A stretch of 51,235 nt of DNA from NCBI GenBank assembly GCA_027604665.1, contig JADGIZ010000010.1:1-51235 (forward strand), in the 5' to 3' direction. This DNA is from Polyrhizophydium stewartii (taxonomy: Eukaryota > Chytridiomycota > Chytridiomycetes > Rhizophydiales). A model generated the notes under the pieces. It did not search any database. It was not told where the DNA came from and saw only the letters and a program-made list of their open reading frames with translations. The position numbers were made by a program, and so were the translations under genes. This document shows positions 10,365 to 20,600 of the stretch, piece by piece (within the stretch, counting starts at the first letter, position 1; each line of letters starts with the position of its first letter).

Positions 10365-11607
10365 TTATGAAGCTTGACGAATACAATTCATTAATGTTTC
10401 TTCTAATTTCAATTGTTTATCTTTAGGGGTATCAATAGGATTATAAATAATATTAGATATTGTATTTAATATTAAACTATTAAATCTAGAACTAATATTA
10501 TCAATTTCTAAATTAATAACAGGAATAGGTTGAACAGGACCAATTTGACTGGCTAATTTTTCATGTAATTCAAGTGAAAGATCTTTATGAGTTTCAATAA
10601 AAAGATATAGATCAGATTCAATAAGAGTATGAACAAATTTATCTTCTACATAGAATTTCTAATAAATATCTCTATTTTCAGCACCTTTAAGAGTGCTTGG
10701 TACAAAGGTCATATTAAATATTTTAAGTACAAAAATTAATTTAAAGGTCAAAATTAATAATTTGATTTTTTCTTTAATAGTATTTAGATCAATTAATTGA
10801 TCGATTAATTGTGTTTGAAATTCTTTAGATTTAATAACAAATGGGTGTTTATTATATAAATCTTCAGCCTCTTCTATATAGACTCTTCTCATTTCATAAT
10901 TAAATTCGGAGTTATTCATAGGGTTTAATTCATCTAAAGTTTCTTTAAAAAATAAATTAGTAGAATTCGCCCGGAGGGGGAATTCGGGCCCTACAGGGCG
11001 AGTCATTGACTCAGCTACGCACTGAATTCTGAATAAATTCAACTTCTTGATTATAAAGGGATTCTAAATTATTTAAATATTCATATAAAGAAAAAGATTG
11101 ACCATTATTATCAGTAAAGGTAAAATGATCTTCAATAAATATATCTAAATTAGTAGGGAAATTATCTTTAGAGAAATTAATCAAAAATTTATTAGGATAA
11201 GAAGAAGAGATAAGAAGATCAGAATTATTCAAAGACAAAGGATTAGAAATAAGGAAATCAAGATTATTGAGTAATAAAGAGGAATTTAGATTATAAATTT
11301 GAATACGTTGTGCTAAAGATTTATCAGCATCAAATTGAAGAATCGGACGGAGTCCTAACAAATCTCTGAAATAATCATTCCAAAAGGCATAATCTTTAGG
11401 ATTTTAATTAGGACAAATAAGGAAGAATTGATGATGTTTTAAATTATTATATAAACGTTCACGAATAGCGATTCTATCATTAATTTTATTCCATTGTTTA
11501 GCGCTTTTTCTAAGAAGAATAGGTGAAGAGGAGAAATAGGAATTATGAGAAGAGAAAGGGTAGTGAAAGAGGTGTCTCTTGAAGAAATGAAAGGTATATG
11601 TTCTCAT
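10365..11607 (-). pseudogene. Interrupted gene for an unknown protein of about 393 residues
   Basis: This is the only strongly supported protein gene in the window. It starts at ATG 11607, directly after an in-frame TAG, and ends at TAA 10367-10365. One frame runs to 11011 with a single TAA at 11406-11404. A GC hairpin insertion follows (10963-11029), and the frame resumes to 10365 with a single TAG at 10661-10659. The insertion shifts the frame by 61 nt and adds stops. Formally removing one 61-nt unit between its two AATTC copies gives exactly 394 codons including the stop. The N-terminus is basic and aromatic-rich (HFFKRH near residue 7), the middle is acidic and Asn/Leu-rich, and one hydrophobic segment lies near residues 262-282. 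Codon thirds are mostly A or T, and Gln is usually CAA. I recognise no family. The acidic composition argues against the fungal mitochondrial ribosomal protein Rps3. Recent decay is likeliest; recoding of the two stops cannot be excluded. Confidence 0.8.
10963..11029 (-). mobile_element. Family C hairpin insertion inside the gene (C6)
   Basis: On the minus strand it begins GAATTCAGTGCGTA, as do the family C copies at 27098 and 42723, and ends in GAATTC. Compared with those copies it carries extra nested palindromes: GAGTCAATGACTC, and GCCCTGTAGGGC followed by CCGAATTC. AATTC occurs at both boundaries (10964-10968 and 11025-11029), 61 bases apart, as expected of a 5-bp target duplication. It breaks the surrounding reading frame and introduces a TGA stop a few codons into the element. 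Confidence 0.85.
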
Positions 11608-11650
11608 CTATAAGGGGGCGTCAAGTTGGGGTAGAAGCAAGAAAGGGAGT

Positions 11651-11794
11651 TCAAATTAAGATAACCCCTCTATAGGGGGTAATGACATCAGTGGTAACAT
11701 CGAAGGATGCTAGACTTTCAAAATAGGGCAGGACAGCTTTTCGTTTGTCACCTTTTAGGGGGCCTACCAAAATAGGCTTGTTATAGAAAACCAT
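11651..11794 (-). CDS. Short unassigned ORF upstream of the broken gene
   Basis: An ATG at 11794 opens 47 codons ending in TGA at 11653-11651. The frame is already open for about 15 codons before the ATG. Composition is balanced (NKPILVGPLKGDKRKAVLPY, then FESLASFDVTTD) and less AT-biased than the neighbouring gene. If TGA were read as Trp the frame would continue past 11600, overlapping the start of the 11607 gene in another frame. No domain is recognised. It could be a chance frame or a relic of an upstream gene on the same strand. Confidence 0.22.
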   Translation of the reverse strand: MVFYNKPILVGPLKGDKRKAVLPYFESLASFDVTTDVITPYRGVILI

Positions 11795-11874
11795 CTTGTT
11801 TGGAAATTGAGCCAGCAAGGGCTCTGCTTTCCCGCGTCAACATAAACTAAAAAAAGGAAAAGTTTAAATTGAAT

Positions 11875-11917
11875 AATCGGACGGCGCGTTAGCTCGCACT
11901 AAGCGACGTCCTAACGA
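11875..11917 (-). repeat. Family B hairpin element (B2)
   Basis: An exact reverse complement of the 43-nt element at 7341-7383. The pair brackets the 4.5-kb block that holds the interrupted gene. Identical inverted copies could support inversion of that block by recombination. Confidence 0.9.
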
Positions 11918-14490
11918 TAACTTCAATAATCGTTCCTTCATGATATTAATAATCACCTGGCTTTACTTGCAAGATCATATTTGAGTCGATACCAGTTGAC
12001 TAAAGAAAGGCTAGCACCCTCGCTTTATTTTGGATTGGCCATGAATATGTCTTTAATTTAGCGAAAGGTTCGATTCCTTTAAGACTTTCTAGTTTACTGG
12101 GCTAATTAAGGTACTGATATAGATATCCATAAACAATATAAATAGCTTTCAATTACATAAAATTAATTATAGGTAGAATAAAACCATAAGGAACTGCTAT
12201 AAAATGATAAAATAATTATAAGACCTGAGGTTAGTGAGTACAATAAGCTATTAAGACCTACTTAATGGCAAGCATAACAAGATATTTTTCAGCTATTTCA
12301 TACTTCAAATCCATGCTGAAGTCATAATAGTGCTATAATTAATCAAGGAACAATTATTTTAACCACTCTTAATCTTTATCCAGTTTTAACAAGTCCAATT
12401 ATATAATACTAATATCTGATCGACTTTAGTCGATTAGAGGTACTACATTATTGGTGAATGGAGGTTAAAAATCTGGTCCCACCCCCCTCAAGGGGGTCCT
12501 TCTCCATAGTTTTTATACAACCACATTAGCAAACCACTTGTCATCCCAAAGGGTCTTACATTTACTTTAGATTCAACCCCATTTTCTAAGTTTAATAAGC
12601 TTTCTAATATAATTAATACTTTACTTAGGAGATAGATTACCCAAATTAATTAGGTTAGCATTTTATTGAATAGGCATAATATGCTAAGGATAAACTAAAG
12701 TTGATTGGTCTAATCTAAAGGAAGCTGGTAATCAAAGCCTTTAGCTTGCTTAATTCATTAGTCTACAGATAGTTCAGCCGTTTTCATCCTGGATCCCCAT
12801 AAGCTTACGCTCCAAGTTGCAGTTTATGATTGCTACGCAGGTTTAGGTCTTAGCCTTTAGCAATTTTAATGTTTTAGTATAAATTCAAACCTGTTGCAAT
12901 AGATCAGCAGTTTATTTATGAGTGGATTGCATAATTAATTGAATGGTTTCACGAGGCCAGCTCGATTTTCTCAAGCTACTTTAGTTCTTCAGATGGTACT
13001 ACAATTATTATGGTCGCAAGATAGATCTGACTAATCATAGTTGGCTTATCTAAGAATAATCAATCAATGTAGGATTAAGCATCTTCAAGATGCTAGGTTT
13101 TGGGAAACCATAAACCGCTAATCGACATATGAACAAAACAAATACCCCTCAAGGATGAAACAGACTCATCCTTTTTCTTTTCTACATCTATTCTACTTTA
13201 CTTAATTTTATAGGAACTTTCAGCATCTCTTATAGGTCTATTCTATTATTTCTCTCATCTCTCATCTTCAAATTACTCCAGCGTCACACTATCTAATTAG
13301 GTGATTGTTTCAAATAATAGAAATCATGATTAGCCTTTACAACTTAAATATATTATTAGAGGTAATTATCTTGTCATTTCTAGATGTAAATAAAACTATA
13401 ATATGCTATACGAAAGACCAACTTCCAGTTGGGTAAAAGCTTAAAGTAATAAAAAGTGGTTTAGATTTGGGATGGCTCCCTATTAATCAACTGTACCTTC
13501 AGACTTTGTATAATGTAGTTTAAATTGTTGATCTCTCTTGAACATCAACTCCTTCCAATAAGTGTGACAAATAATTACTTACTACTACTATAATTTTGAC
13601 AATGATCTTTAATGAAATTGAGTAAAATACTTCAAATTATTAGTATTATTATGTCCATGACTAGCTTTATTAATATCTTGATTGGTATTAGCTAATTCAC
13701 AGCTCGGAGGGCCTCCGGCCCAGCTGTTTTTACTAATCTTACTATCTTTAGGCATTTATTTAAAATGATTGATTAATTTCTTTAGTTGATTGAATTATTT
13801 AGATCGATTGTAGATCTGAGTACGCAAATTAGTACAATTCCTCTAGACCATTACAGCTATTACCTATTCATACCCTTTAGCTAATTACACTTCCTCCGTT
13901 TAATCTCTACGCCAGCACTCGGTTACCCTCGTTGGCTATGAGTACCTTCCGTTTTCCAGGTAATACGAATAAACAGCTAAGTGTAATAGTAAGATAGACC
14001 CTAAATCATGGTGGCTCCATTATATCGCTCCCAATTGAGGTTCCGGTCAATTTTCTCGAGGTTCCAGTTTACAACTACGTCCTTAATCTACACTACAATT
14101 GCTGTATTTTCATATTTACTAGATAACCTACTGCAGTGATTGGTAAGATATTGAGGATCCTTTGGATCCGAGAACCGAAACTTCAATAATCAGCAAGGAC
14201 CGATTTCTAATCTTTTAGGTAAATAAATCTATTAAGATAATTGAAGAATCCCTTAGGTTGTCTTAGTTCTATCAATAACCACCTATAAAATAAAAAGCAT
14301 TACAATATAATGATAACATTGTATATATTCTAAACCCGCCCCCCCTGGTCGAGGGTAAATATCAGGAATCGATCTTATAGATCTATTGTATTCTAACAGA
14401 AGATTATGAGGGGAGTGCGCTCCATGCGGCGAAAAGACGATCAGCAAAATATTCAGCTTATGTAAATAAGTCTGTTGAACAAATAAGTTT
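11918..14490. other. Gene-free spacer with small hairpins
   Basis: No gene is recognised. A GATCGACTTTAGTCGATTA hairpin is at 12418-12436. A sequence resembling a tRNA T-arm (AAAGGTTCGATTCCTTT) is at 12064-12080, but no matching acceptor, D or anticodon arms can be folded around it. Further palindromes lie near 12480-12500, 13701-13725 and 14153-14170. Confidence 0.5.
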
Positions 14491-14661
14491 TGGAGCCGTG
14501 GCGTCGCCTCAGAAGTTCTTCTGAGGCCCGGGACTAGAAGTCCCGGGGGAGCCTTTACAAGGGGGCGGGCCGGAGCGACGTAGGGCGAAGCCCGGTCGCT
14601 CCGCGACGTAGGGCGAAGCCCGGTCGCTCCGCGACCGGCCCCCCATCGAAGATGGGGGGGC
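14491..14661 (+). repeat. Composite GC cluster with a 28-bp tandem repeat
   Basis: It begins TTGGAGCCGTGGCGTCGCC, then CCTCAGAAGTTCTTCTGAGG, then CCCGGGACTAGAAGTCCCGG. GCGACGTAGGGCGAAGCCC followed by GGTCGCTCC is then repeated twice in tandem (14575-14602 and 14603-14630), and the cluster ends in a C-run / G-run hairpin around ATCGAAGAT. The first half recurs at 22885-22942 with substitutions that weaken its stem. Confidence 0.85.
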
Positions 14662-14767
14662 CTATTTCATGCTTCAGAGGCTAGTCGCCATAAAAGGCAA
14701 GCAAAATGATTGCATCTAAGTGTCGCGACGTAGGCGGCTACGCCGCCAGTCGCTATGGAGGCTAAAG

Positions 14768-14790
14768 ATCCCTATATTCACCATCTAATT
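14768..14790 (-). repeat. Motif D copy
   Basis: On the minus strand this reads ATTAGATGGTGAATATAGGG then ATC. It lies downstream of the composite cluster and upstream of a family J element, in line with the tendency of this motif to sit near structured elements. Confidence 0.7.
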
Positions 14791-15042
14791 TGAAATAACT
14801 CAAAGAGGTGCAGAGGCTAATCAACCCGCTAGGCGTTGCTCCGTCGCTCCGTCGCTCCCAAAAGGGGGTGGCTCATTTTATCGATTCTTGTCTTCCTTTT
14901 GTACGTTTTCGGGGCTTTCCCCTAGATTTAGAGGTGGATGAGCGATCAGAGATCGCCCATCCACGACCATCAAACCCCCATCAAAGATGGAGATATATAA
15001 GGGACAAGTATGATACAACTATAGATAGATGAAATAATTCTG

Positions 15043-15089
15043 ATCAGCCGGGGTGTCTCCCCCCGAAGCGTACAAAGACACCGGCTGAT
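15043..15089 (+). repeat. Family J stem-loop element (J1)
   Basis: A long stem, ATCAGCCGGGGTGTC / GACACCGGCTGAT, encloses a C-run and GAAGCGTAC. The enclosed C-run and GAAGCGTAC block matches the interior of the family E elements, which have different stems. The 5' half alone recurs at 37570-37584. Confidence 0.85.
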
Positions 15090-15436
15090 TAGGGCCGCTT
15101 ATGAGGAACAATTGCAAATATTCAAATTGATGAATGGGTGTTTATTGGAGCGACTAATTATTAGATGGTATTCTGAGAGAGAAAATGCCTATGAGCGATT
15201 TGTGATGAGATTTGATGTGAGGTGGAACACCACTTTTTTGGTTGATCGCGTACGCGATCGAGTTCAACCTATATTTACATTAGATGGGTAGAATAGCACC
15301 TGGTCTAGATGGATGAGGTGACAATTAGGCTAAAATCAATGAGGAGGCTAGTCGCGACCGCCGCTCCAAATCATGATTTCTAGATTAGATACGGGACATG
15401 CTCGCCCAGAACAAGATTGGGTTATCGATTTGTAGG

Positions 15437-15535
15437 TGCTACGTCGCCTCCCCCGGTGCTTAAGCACCGGGTTATGGAGATCCGTCAGGAGGCCCGGTGC
15501 TTCAAGCACCGGGGGCCTACGTCACACCCCTCCGG
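15437..15535 (+). repeat. GC palindrome cluster
   Basis: TGCTACGTCGCCTCC, then CCCGGTGCTTAAGCACCGGG, a short AT spacer, CCCGGTGCTTCAAGCACCGG, then GGCCTACGTCAC. Two versions of the same CCGGTGCTT-AAGCACCGG hairpin stand side by side within an outer GGAGGC/GCCTAC arrangement. Confidence 0.75.
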
Positions 15536-15699
15536 TCCGCATTATCGACACTTAAGTTAGCATCATATTCTTAGACGTACATCTATTGATTTCTAGATTA
15601 GATGACGTTTAGAGCGGGAACAGGGAAAAGACAAAACCAACCGAGAGGGTGGCTCATCTTAATGAGCTATCAACCAAAATATTTCAGGTTTATTGGGAG

Positions 15700-15775
15700 C
15701 ACCTGGTCGTCGACGCGCCCCCGATAACGAGCCCCGGTATAGCAAGGGGCGAAGTGTACCTAGTCAGACCAGGTG
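15700..15775 (+). repeat. Family E element (E1)
   Basis: The stem CACCTGGTC / GACCAGGTG closes a 76-nt element. The 5' arm continues GTCGACGCGCCCCC, identical to the copy at 30130. The interior contains GGGGCGAAGTGTACCTAGTC, related to the GAAGCGTACTTAGTC of that copy. The centre differs, with a GAGCCCCGG / GGGGC palindrome. Confidence 0.85.
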
Positions 15776-16270
15776 GGAAAGAAGAGGAAAGATGAATTGG
15801 AGATCTACGTCACGGCCGCTCGATGAAATTATGAATACCTCTTAATAAGTTCAGTTAAGAATCTGATATTATAATAGACCTTAAATCTGTACTTATTTCC
15901 AATTATTTTAGATTAGTATTAGAAATACTTATGATATAATAGTAGTAGAAATTCTTATGAATATATTATTTATTTGCCTAGATTCCCACAGGGGCCGATT
16001 CCTATAGAATAACAAGCTAATAGTAGTAGAATCCAAGAAATAAAGAATAAGCAGATATAATAATAAATAAAGGATCTAAAAAATAAGGCTAAAAAAGAGC
16101 CAAGATAGAATTGAATATATAATAAAATGTTGAGATTATATAGAAACACTCATAACTTATTACTAGGTGCAGATTTCTTATACCAACTCTTCGATCCTAT
16201 AGAAGACATCACTAAGATTTCAATAGTATACTATTTAGCTTGTTGACTTTTAATAAATTTCTATATAAAT

Positions 16271-16334
16271 TCGTTAGGACTTCGTCCGATTAGATTGACC
16301 GCGTAGGCGGGCAATCGCCCCCCAAGGGCCGATT
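16271..16334 (+). repeat. Adjacent family B and family A elements
   Basis: A minimal family B element (TCGTTAGGAC then TTCGTCCGATT, 16271-16291) is followed after one base by a variant family A element (16293-16334) with hairpin GATTGACCGC / GCGGGCAATC and then GCCCCCCAAGGGCCGATT. A second B-then-A neighbour pair lies at 44882-44980. The shared GATT end may explain the adjacency. Confidence 0.8.
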
Positions 16335-16471
16335 GTGAATAAATTTAACCCTGACGTAGGTATAATAAAGTACGAAACCTAATTATAAAATAGATCATGG
16401 ATTACTGATAGTAGATAAAAACACTTAGAATGACGTTTTATTAATAGACAGTCTATTTTCATCCAGGGTAT

Positions 16472-16516
16472 AGATTGGCGCGACTAGTCGCGCTAATCGC
16501 CCCTCCGGGCCGATTT
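16472..16516 (+). repeat. Family A double hairpin (A2)
   Basis: A 45-nt element. Hairpin one is built on the perfect palindrome CGCGACTAGTCGCG, flanked by GATTGG and CTAATC. Hairpin two is ATCGCCCCTCCGGGCCGAT. GATT stands at both ends. It is identical to the copy at 43977-44021, 27 kb away. Confidence 0.92.
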
Positions 16517-19164
16517 GTGGAGATTCCAAATATTTGAATTATTGAACCAAAAGGTAATAGGAAAACTAATTATGTTAGATAGCATCATTAGGAGTCACCA
16601 TAATTGGTTTATTAATAACATTTGATAAGGTATTACCCTAATAATAGTTATTCTGACATTGTCAATAAATAATTCTATAAAAAATCTAAGTAGATATCAG
16701 TATAAGATCAAGAAAGAATTCTGATCAAAATGACTATTCGACACTAGAAATGATCTAACACCTCAAAATGTACAGATAAATGTCTCAACACTAGTAATTA
16801 CAAATTAGATCGACTAATCAAATTGGATCTACAACTGTCTTATTTATAGATGTTACTATTGGATTTATTCATAATGATCTTAATACTATCATTGTCTAGG
16901 GTAAATGTTTATTGCTATTGGACTATGTATGATATGACATTTTCCATCTTATGGATTATTTGCAGATGTATTTATCCATACTGCGAAATCGTGTAATATA
17001 CCATTTACAGCATTAATATAATTGCATATCAGAGTCTTATGGTAATCTACTTCCTTACAAGGAACTATTAGAAATATCTTATTATATAACTAGTCTACGG
17101 ATTCTGATACTTTTTTACTAGCTATGAATACTATCATTACAGGACTTACAACATTTGACTTGATGATATATCTAATTTAACAATGTTTATAACGTCTATA
17201 CATGACGCACCTACTATCGTCATGATTAATCTAGTCATTTAGCTACACTTGCTCTCGACTTTGAATACAATTAATCATATATACGTAGATGAGGATAACT
17301 AAGAATTAACAAATCTTACGTCGACACATAGTTAGACTTTAGAAACTTAATAAGATCCAGCCACTCCAATTCACATTAGCAGTTCAAAAGGTTATCTATG
17401 TGATTATATCACTATCTATATGCTTAGACTAAATATTAGATTGATCCTAATAGTCACTATTGATAATGGAGAATAGTATACTAAAAGAGCCATCTTGGCG
17501 CGGAAGCGCTGCTAACGCGGGTGGCTCAAATCTATATAATCATCTGAAGATCTAGGCATTAGATCCATATAACCAACTAAATGGAGAAACTAGTAATTGC
17601 TCATAGATAGCTACCACAAATCAATGATGCTTGTTGGACGAGCTGCGGTCAGGCCACTACACAGTTGCTTTTCTCTTCTATCTAGTCTTGATCAACTTAG
17701 TTGATTGGTTTAAAGAGGTAAACCACTGATTCCTGCAGTGTATCAATTCAATAAGTCCAATTTATAATTGAAGCGGCTAACGCCTTCATATTTTTATAAC
17801 CTAAACACCGTCTTCACCAGTGAAGGGGGCTTTTCTGATAAACGACAGAGTCGTTTGTAATAGATGATCAATATAAAGGATAATCAATAATTACACTCAT
17901 GATAATTAACTAGATAAGTAAGTAGGTTGTCTTCAAATTGAAGATCGGCGTTCATTTAGGACCCTACGCTGTTAAAATGAGCGCGAAGCGCGATCGATTC
18001 ATTAAGGCTTTTGTGTCTTATTAACCCATTTAAGATACACCAGTTATTATTTTAGGTATTTCTCTCTGTGCTATAATTGTCCTTTAAGTCATAAATAGAG
18101 TATTGCTCTTAATAATAGTTATAACATTCGTAGCAAGAAATTTCGAAATCTTATCCCTATTTCCTTATAGTCCAAATCACTATAATTATTAGGGGCTTAT
18201 AATCTATCTATACCCCCTTTCACCTCCTCACTTAGATTTGATCTTCTTTAGGTAATAGGCTAATCAATAAAATACATTTTAGGAGGATCTTGATTACCCC
18301 GATCCATAGAATTGGTTTATTGACTCAATTAATAATATAATTTCTAAGCAAGATCTTTTATAACTGGTACCTACAAGTGGGTGGGTTGCCGCATTTTATT
18401 TTAGCTTAAGTACCCGCAATGGTTTAACCAAATCTTTAAGTTAACCGATTTGACCATCTAGGTTGTTTTTATCAGATACCGAGTCTTTCTAGGACTAAAT
18501 ATTAATGATAATCTAGCTCTTGGACCCTGGCCAATAATTATATGAGTTCAATGACCTACTTAATAGTGCTTTTATCTAGAATAAATAACCATCAGGTTTT
18601 GCATAATATCAGGTGGCCTTAAATATTAGCCAATATCTCTATGATATATTTAGATCATTGCCATAGGTAATTCAATAGACTAAATTGATAGAGTCTTGCT
18701 TATTAGGAATTACTTAGTATAGAATTAGGTCTTTGCTAGAATAATTTGACCAATAGTATGCCAATCTACGAGGGAGCGGATACGGGACCTTAATGGAGCA
18801 GCTACATCACCATCTATAATTGGTTAAATTCAATTGGACAATACAAAATGAACTCGTAATATTTCGACCTATTTTTATGCATTAAGATATAAATAATCTA
18901 ATAGATAGGAATACTAAGAGGATCCCATAGAATAAATCAGCTTTAGGTCTCCAATCTTGTTCCAAAAAGGTTTAATTATAATTTTATTTAAGGTAAAGTA
19001 TTTTAAGATACCGCCCACTCCTTTGGAGTGGGCCCTTACTACAAATAATATCAATAATTGCACTTAATATTTTAAGATAAATGGTCTAATTGATTCAATA
19101 AAATGGACCAATTTTGAAGAATGAGGCCCCGCTATACCGGTAGCCATATATGGCCATTTATTAT
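16517..19164. other. Gene-free AT-rich spacer
   Basis: AT-rich sequence of even texture from 16.5 to 17.5 kb, then ordinary spacer. No open frame of note and no recognised gene. A GGCGCGGAAGCGCTGC-type palindrome lies near 17494-17515 and a CCCACTCC / GGAGTGGG hairpin near 19014-19032. Confidence 0.5.
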
Positions 19165-19191
19165 GAGGAGGCCGCTCCTGGAGCGGCCGGT
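19165..19191 (+). repeat. Family H hairpin (H1)
   Basis: GAGGAGGCCGCTCCTGGAGC then GGCCGGT: an 8-base stem GGCCGCTC / GAGCGGCC. Copies are at 45636-45658 and, inverted, at 31968-31994. Flanking bases also resemble each other (GGCCATTT upstream, ATGACC-like downstream), so the repeat unit is longer than the stem, about 55 nt. Confidence 0.8.
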
Positions 19192-20349
19192 CTGGAATGA
19201 CCCTTGGCAAGGATAGAATTTAGTACTTCAAAAAGAGATTTTAGAAAGATAGTGCAATATTCATGGGTACAAATAATGATAGCATGAACTAATTCACCAG
19301 ATCCAAATAGATTGGCACCTGGTTATATTGGCAAGATTACATATGATCCTCTATTGATTATAGGTTCTACCTCATCTTTGTTAAGATAAATTATACCCGA
19401 TTTGGCCAAATCTAAATAATCGGATTAATACAATTTTACTGAATACTACCAATCTCTATGGATAAAGAGTGCTATCGAAGGAGGCGGAGGGGTTCGTGTG
19501 TCAGGGCCCCTCGGGACCCTCCGATGGGTCCCGATTCCATTAGGGCTGCTATAAACTCAACAAACCCATTCGTTTCACCGTGATAGCCCAAATAACAAAA
19601 AGGGACCCACCTCCACAATTATATATCTAGGGTTCATCCACAACCAAAATAACAAATAGGCAGAAAATACCATACGATACGTATTTAAAAATTCAATTTC
19701 ACAGATTCAAAAAATCTTTTTTACAAATAATCGGTGAAAACCCGATTTTATTCTTTACATTATCAGGTGAAGAAGACACCAATATAGTTTTTAGATCCTG
19801 AAATAACATCTAAATTATTTGTTATGCCTTTTTATTTTATTATTCTTTTTTATGTTAGATTACCTTATTCTTTTTATGTTTTATGGTATTCCACACCGAT
19901 TTGATTTTCTATAATACTTTTAAAACATTTATTCATGGATCTCATCAATTTTATATATTGCTATGACATTTCAAATTAATTAATAATTTTTATCGTTAGG
20001 ATTATTAGGTTCCATCTGTTTAACTCCGGCACGGTCAACCCTTTCTTGTCTTAGGACGCCGTATGCCGGGTTTAATTAGATTTTCTCCTCTAGAATAGGA
20101 AGACTCAGTAAATTAGCTTAATCCTTTTTTAAGTACTAGTGCTATTGCAATTGGTGTTAATAATCATAAGACTTATTACTATAGATTAGAGTATTTAATA
20201 TAGTAGGTAAAACCAATTATATATATAGGAATATCTCATTAAGTTACGATTTATAGCGTGATCGACCATCGATTGGCTAATTGACGATTAACCCTCGTAT
20301 GTCACTTAAGGAAAACCTATGTTATATATAGGGAGATTAAACCCACTTT
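19192..20349. other. Gene-free spacer
   Basis: No gene recognised. A GGGGCCC-rich patch lies at about 19480-19535. The rest is AT-rich and unremarkable. Confidence 0.4.
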
Positions 20350-20600
20350 ACTGAGGGCCGCGGAGCGGCTAACAATATTTCGCCCCCTCCATAAGCGCGG
20401 AGTTGAGGCTCGGGAGGCGAATCGAGCCCCGAGCGGGGCTCGATCGCCGGAGCGGGTAGAAGTTACACTTCGACCCCGCAACCACCCGCTTCGGGGGCTA
20501 CCGTCAAATTAGCGATTGGCCCGGACACGAATCGCCATCAACTCGTCCGTCGCAACCACGCATTAACTGAATTTCATGCTAGGCGCACTCAGCAACAGGT
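20350..20600. other. GC-rich island of unknown nature
   Basis: About 250 bases of GC-rich sequence in an AT-rich setting. It has nested partial palindromes (GAATCGAGCCCCGAGCGGGG, then CTCGATCGCC) and a GGAGGCGAATCGAG stretch that recalls the interior of family E. It could be a decayed stack of hairpin elements or a structured RNA gene. I could not match it to any known RNA. Confidence 0.4.

Noticed and set aside
12004..12090. A possible tRNA around the T-arm-like AAAGGTTCGATTCCTTT.
   Set aside because: The best acceptor pairing (AGAAAG/CTTTCT) leaves extra bases between T-arm and acceptor, and no D or anticodon arm forms.
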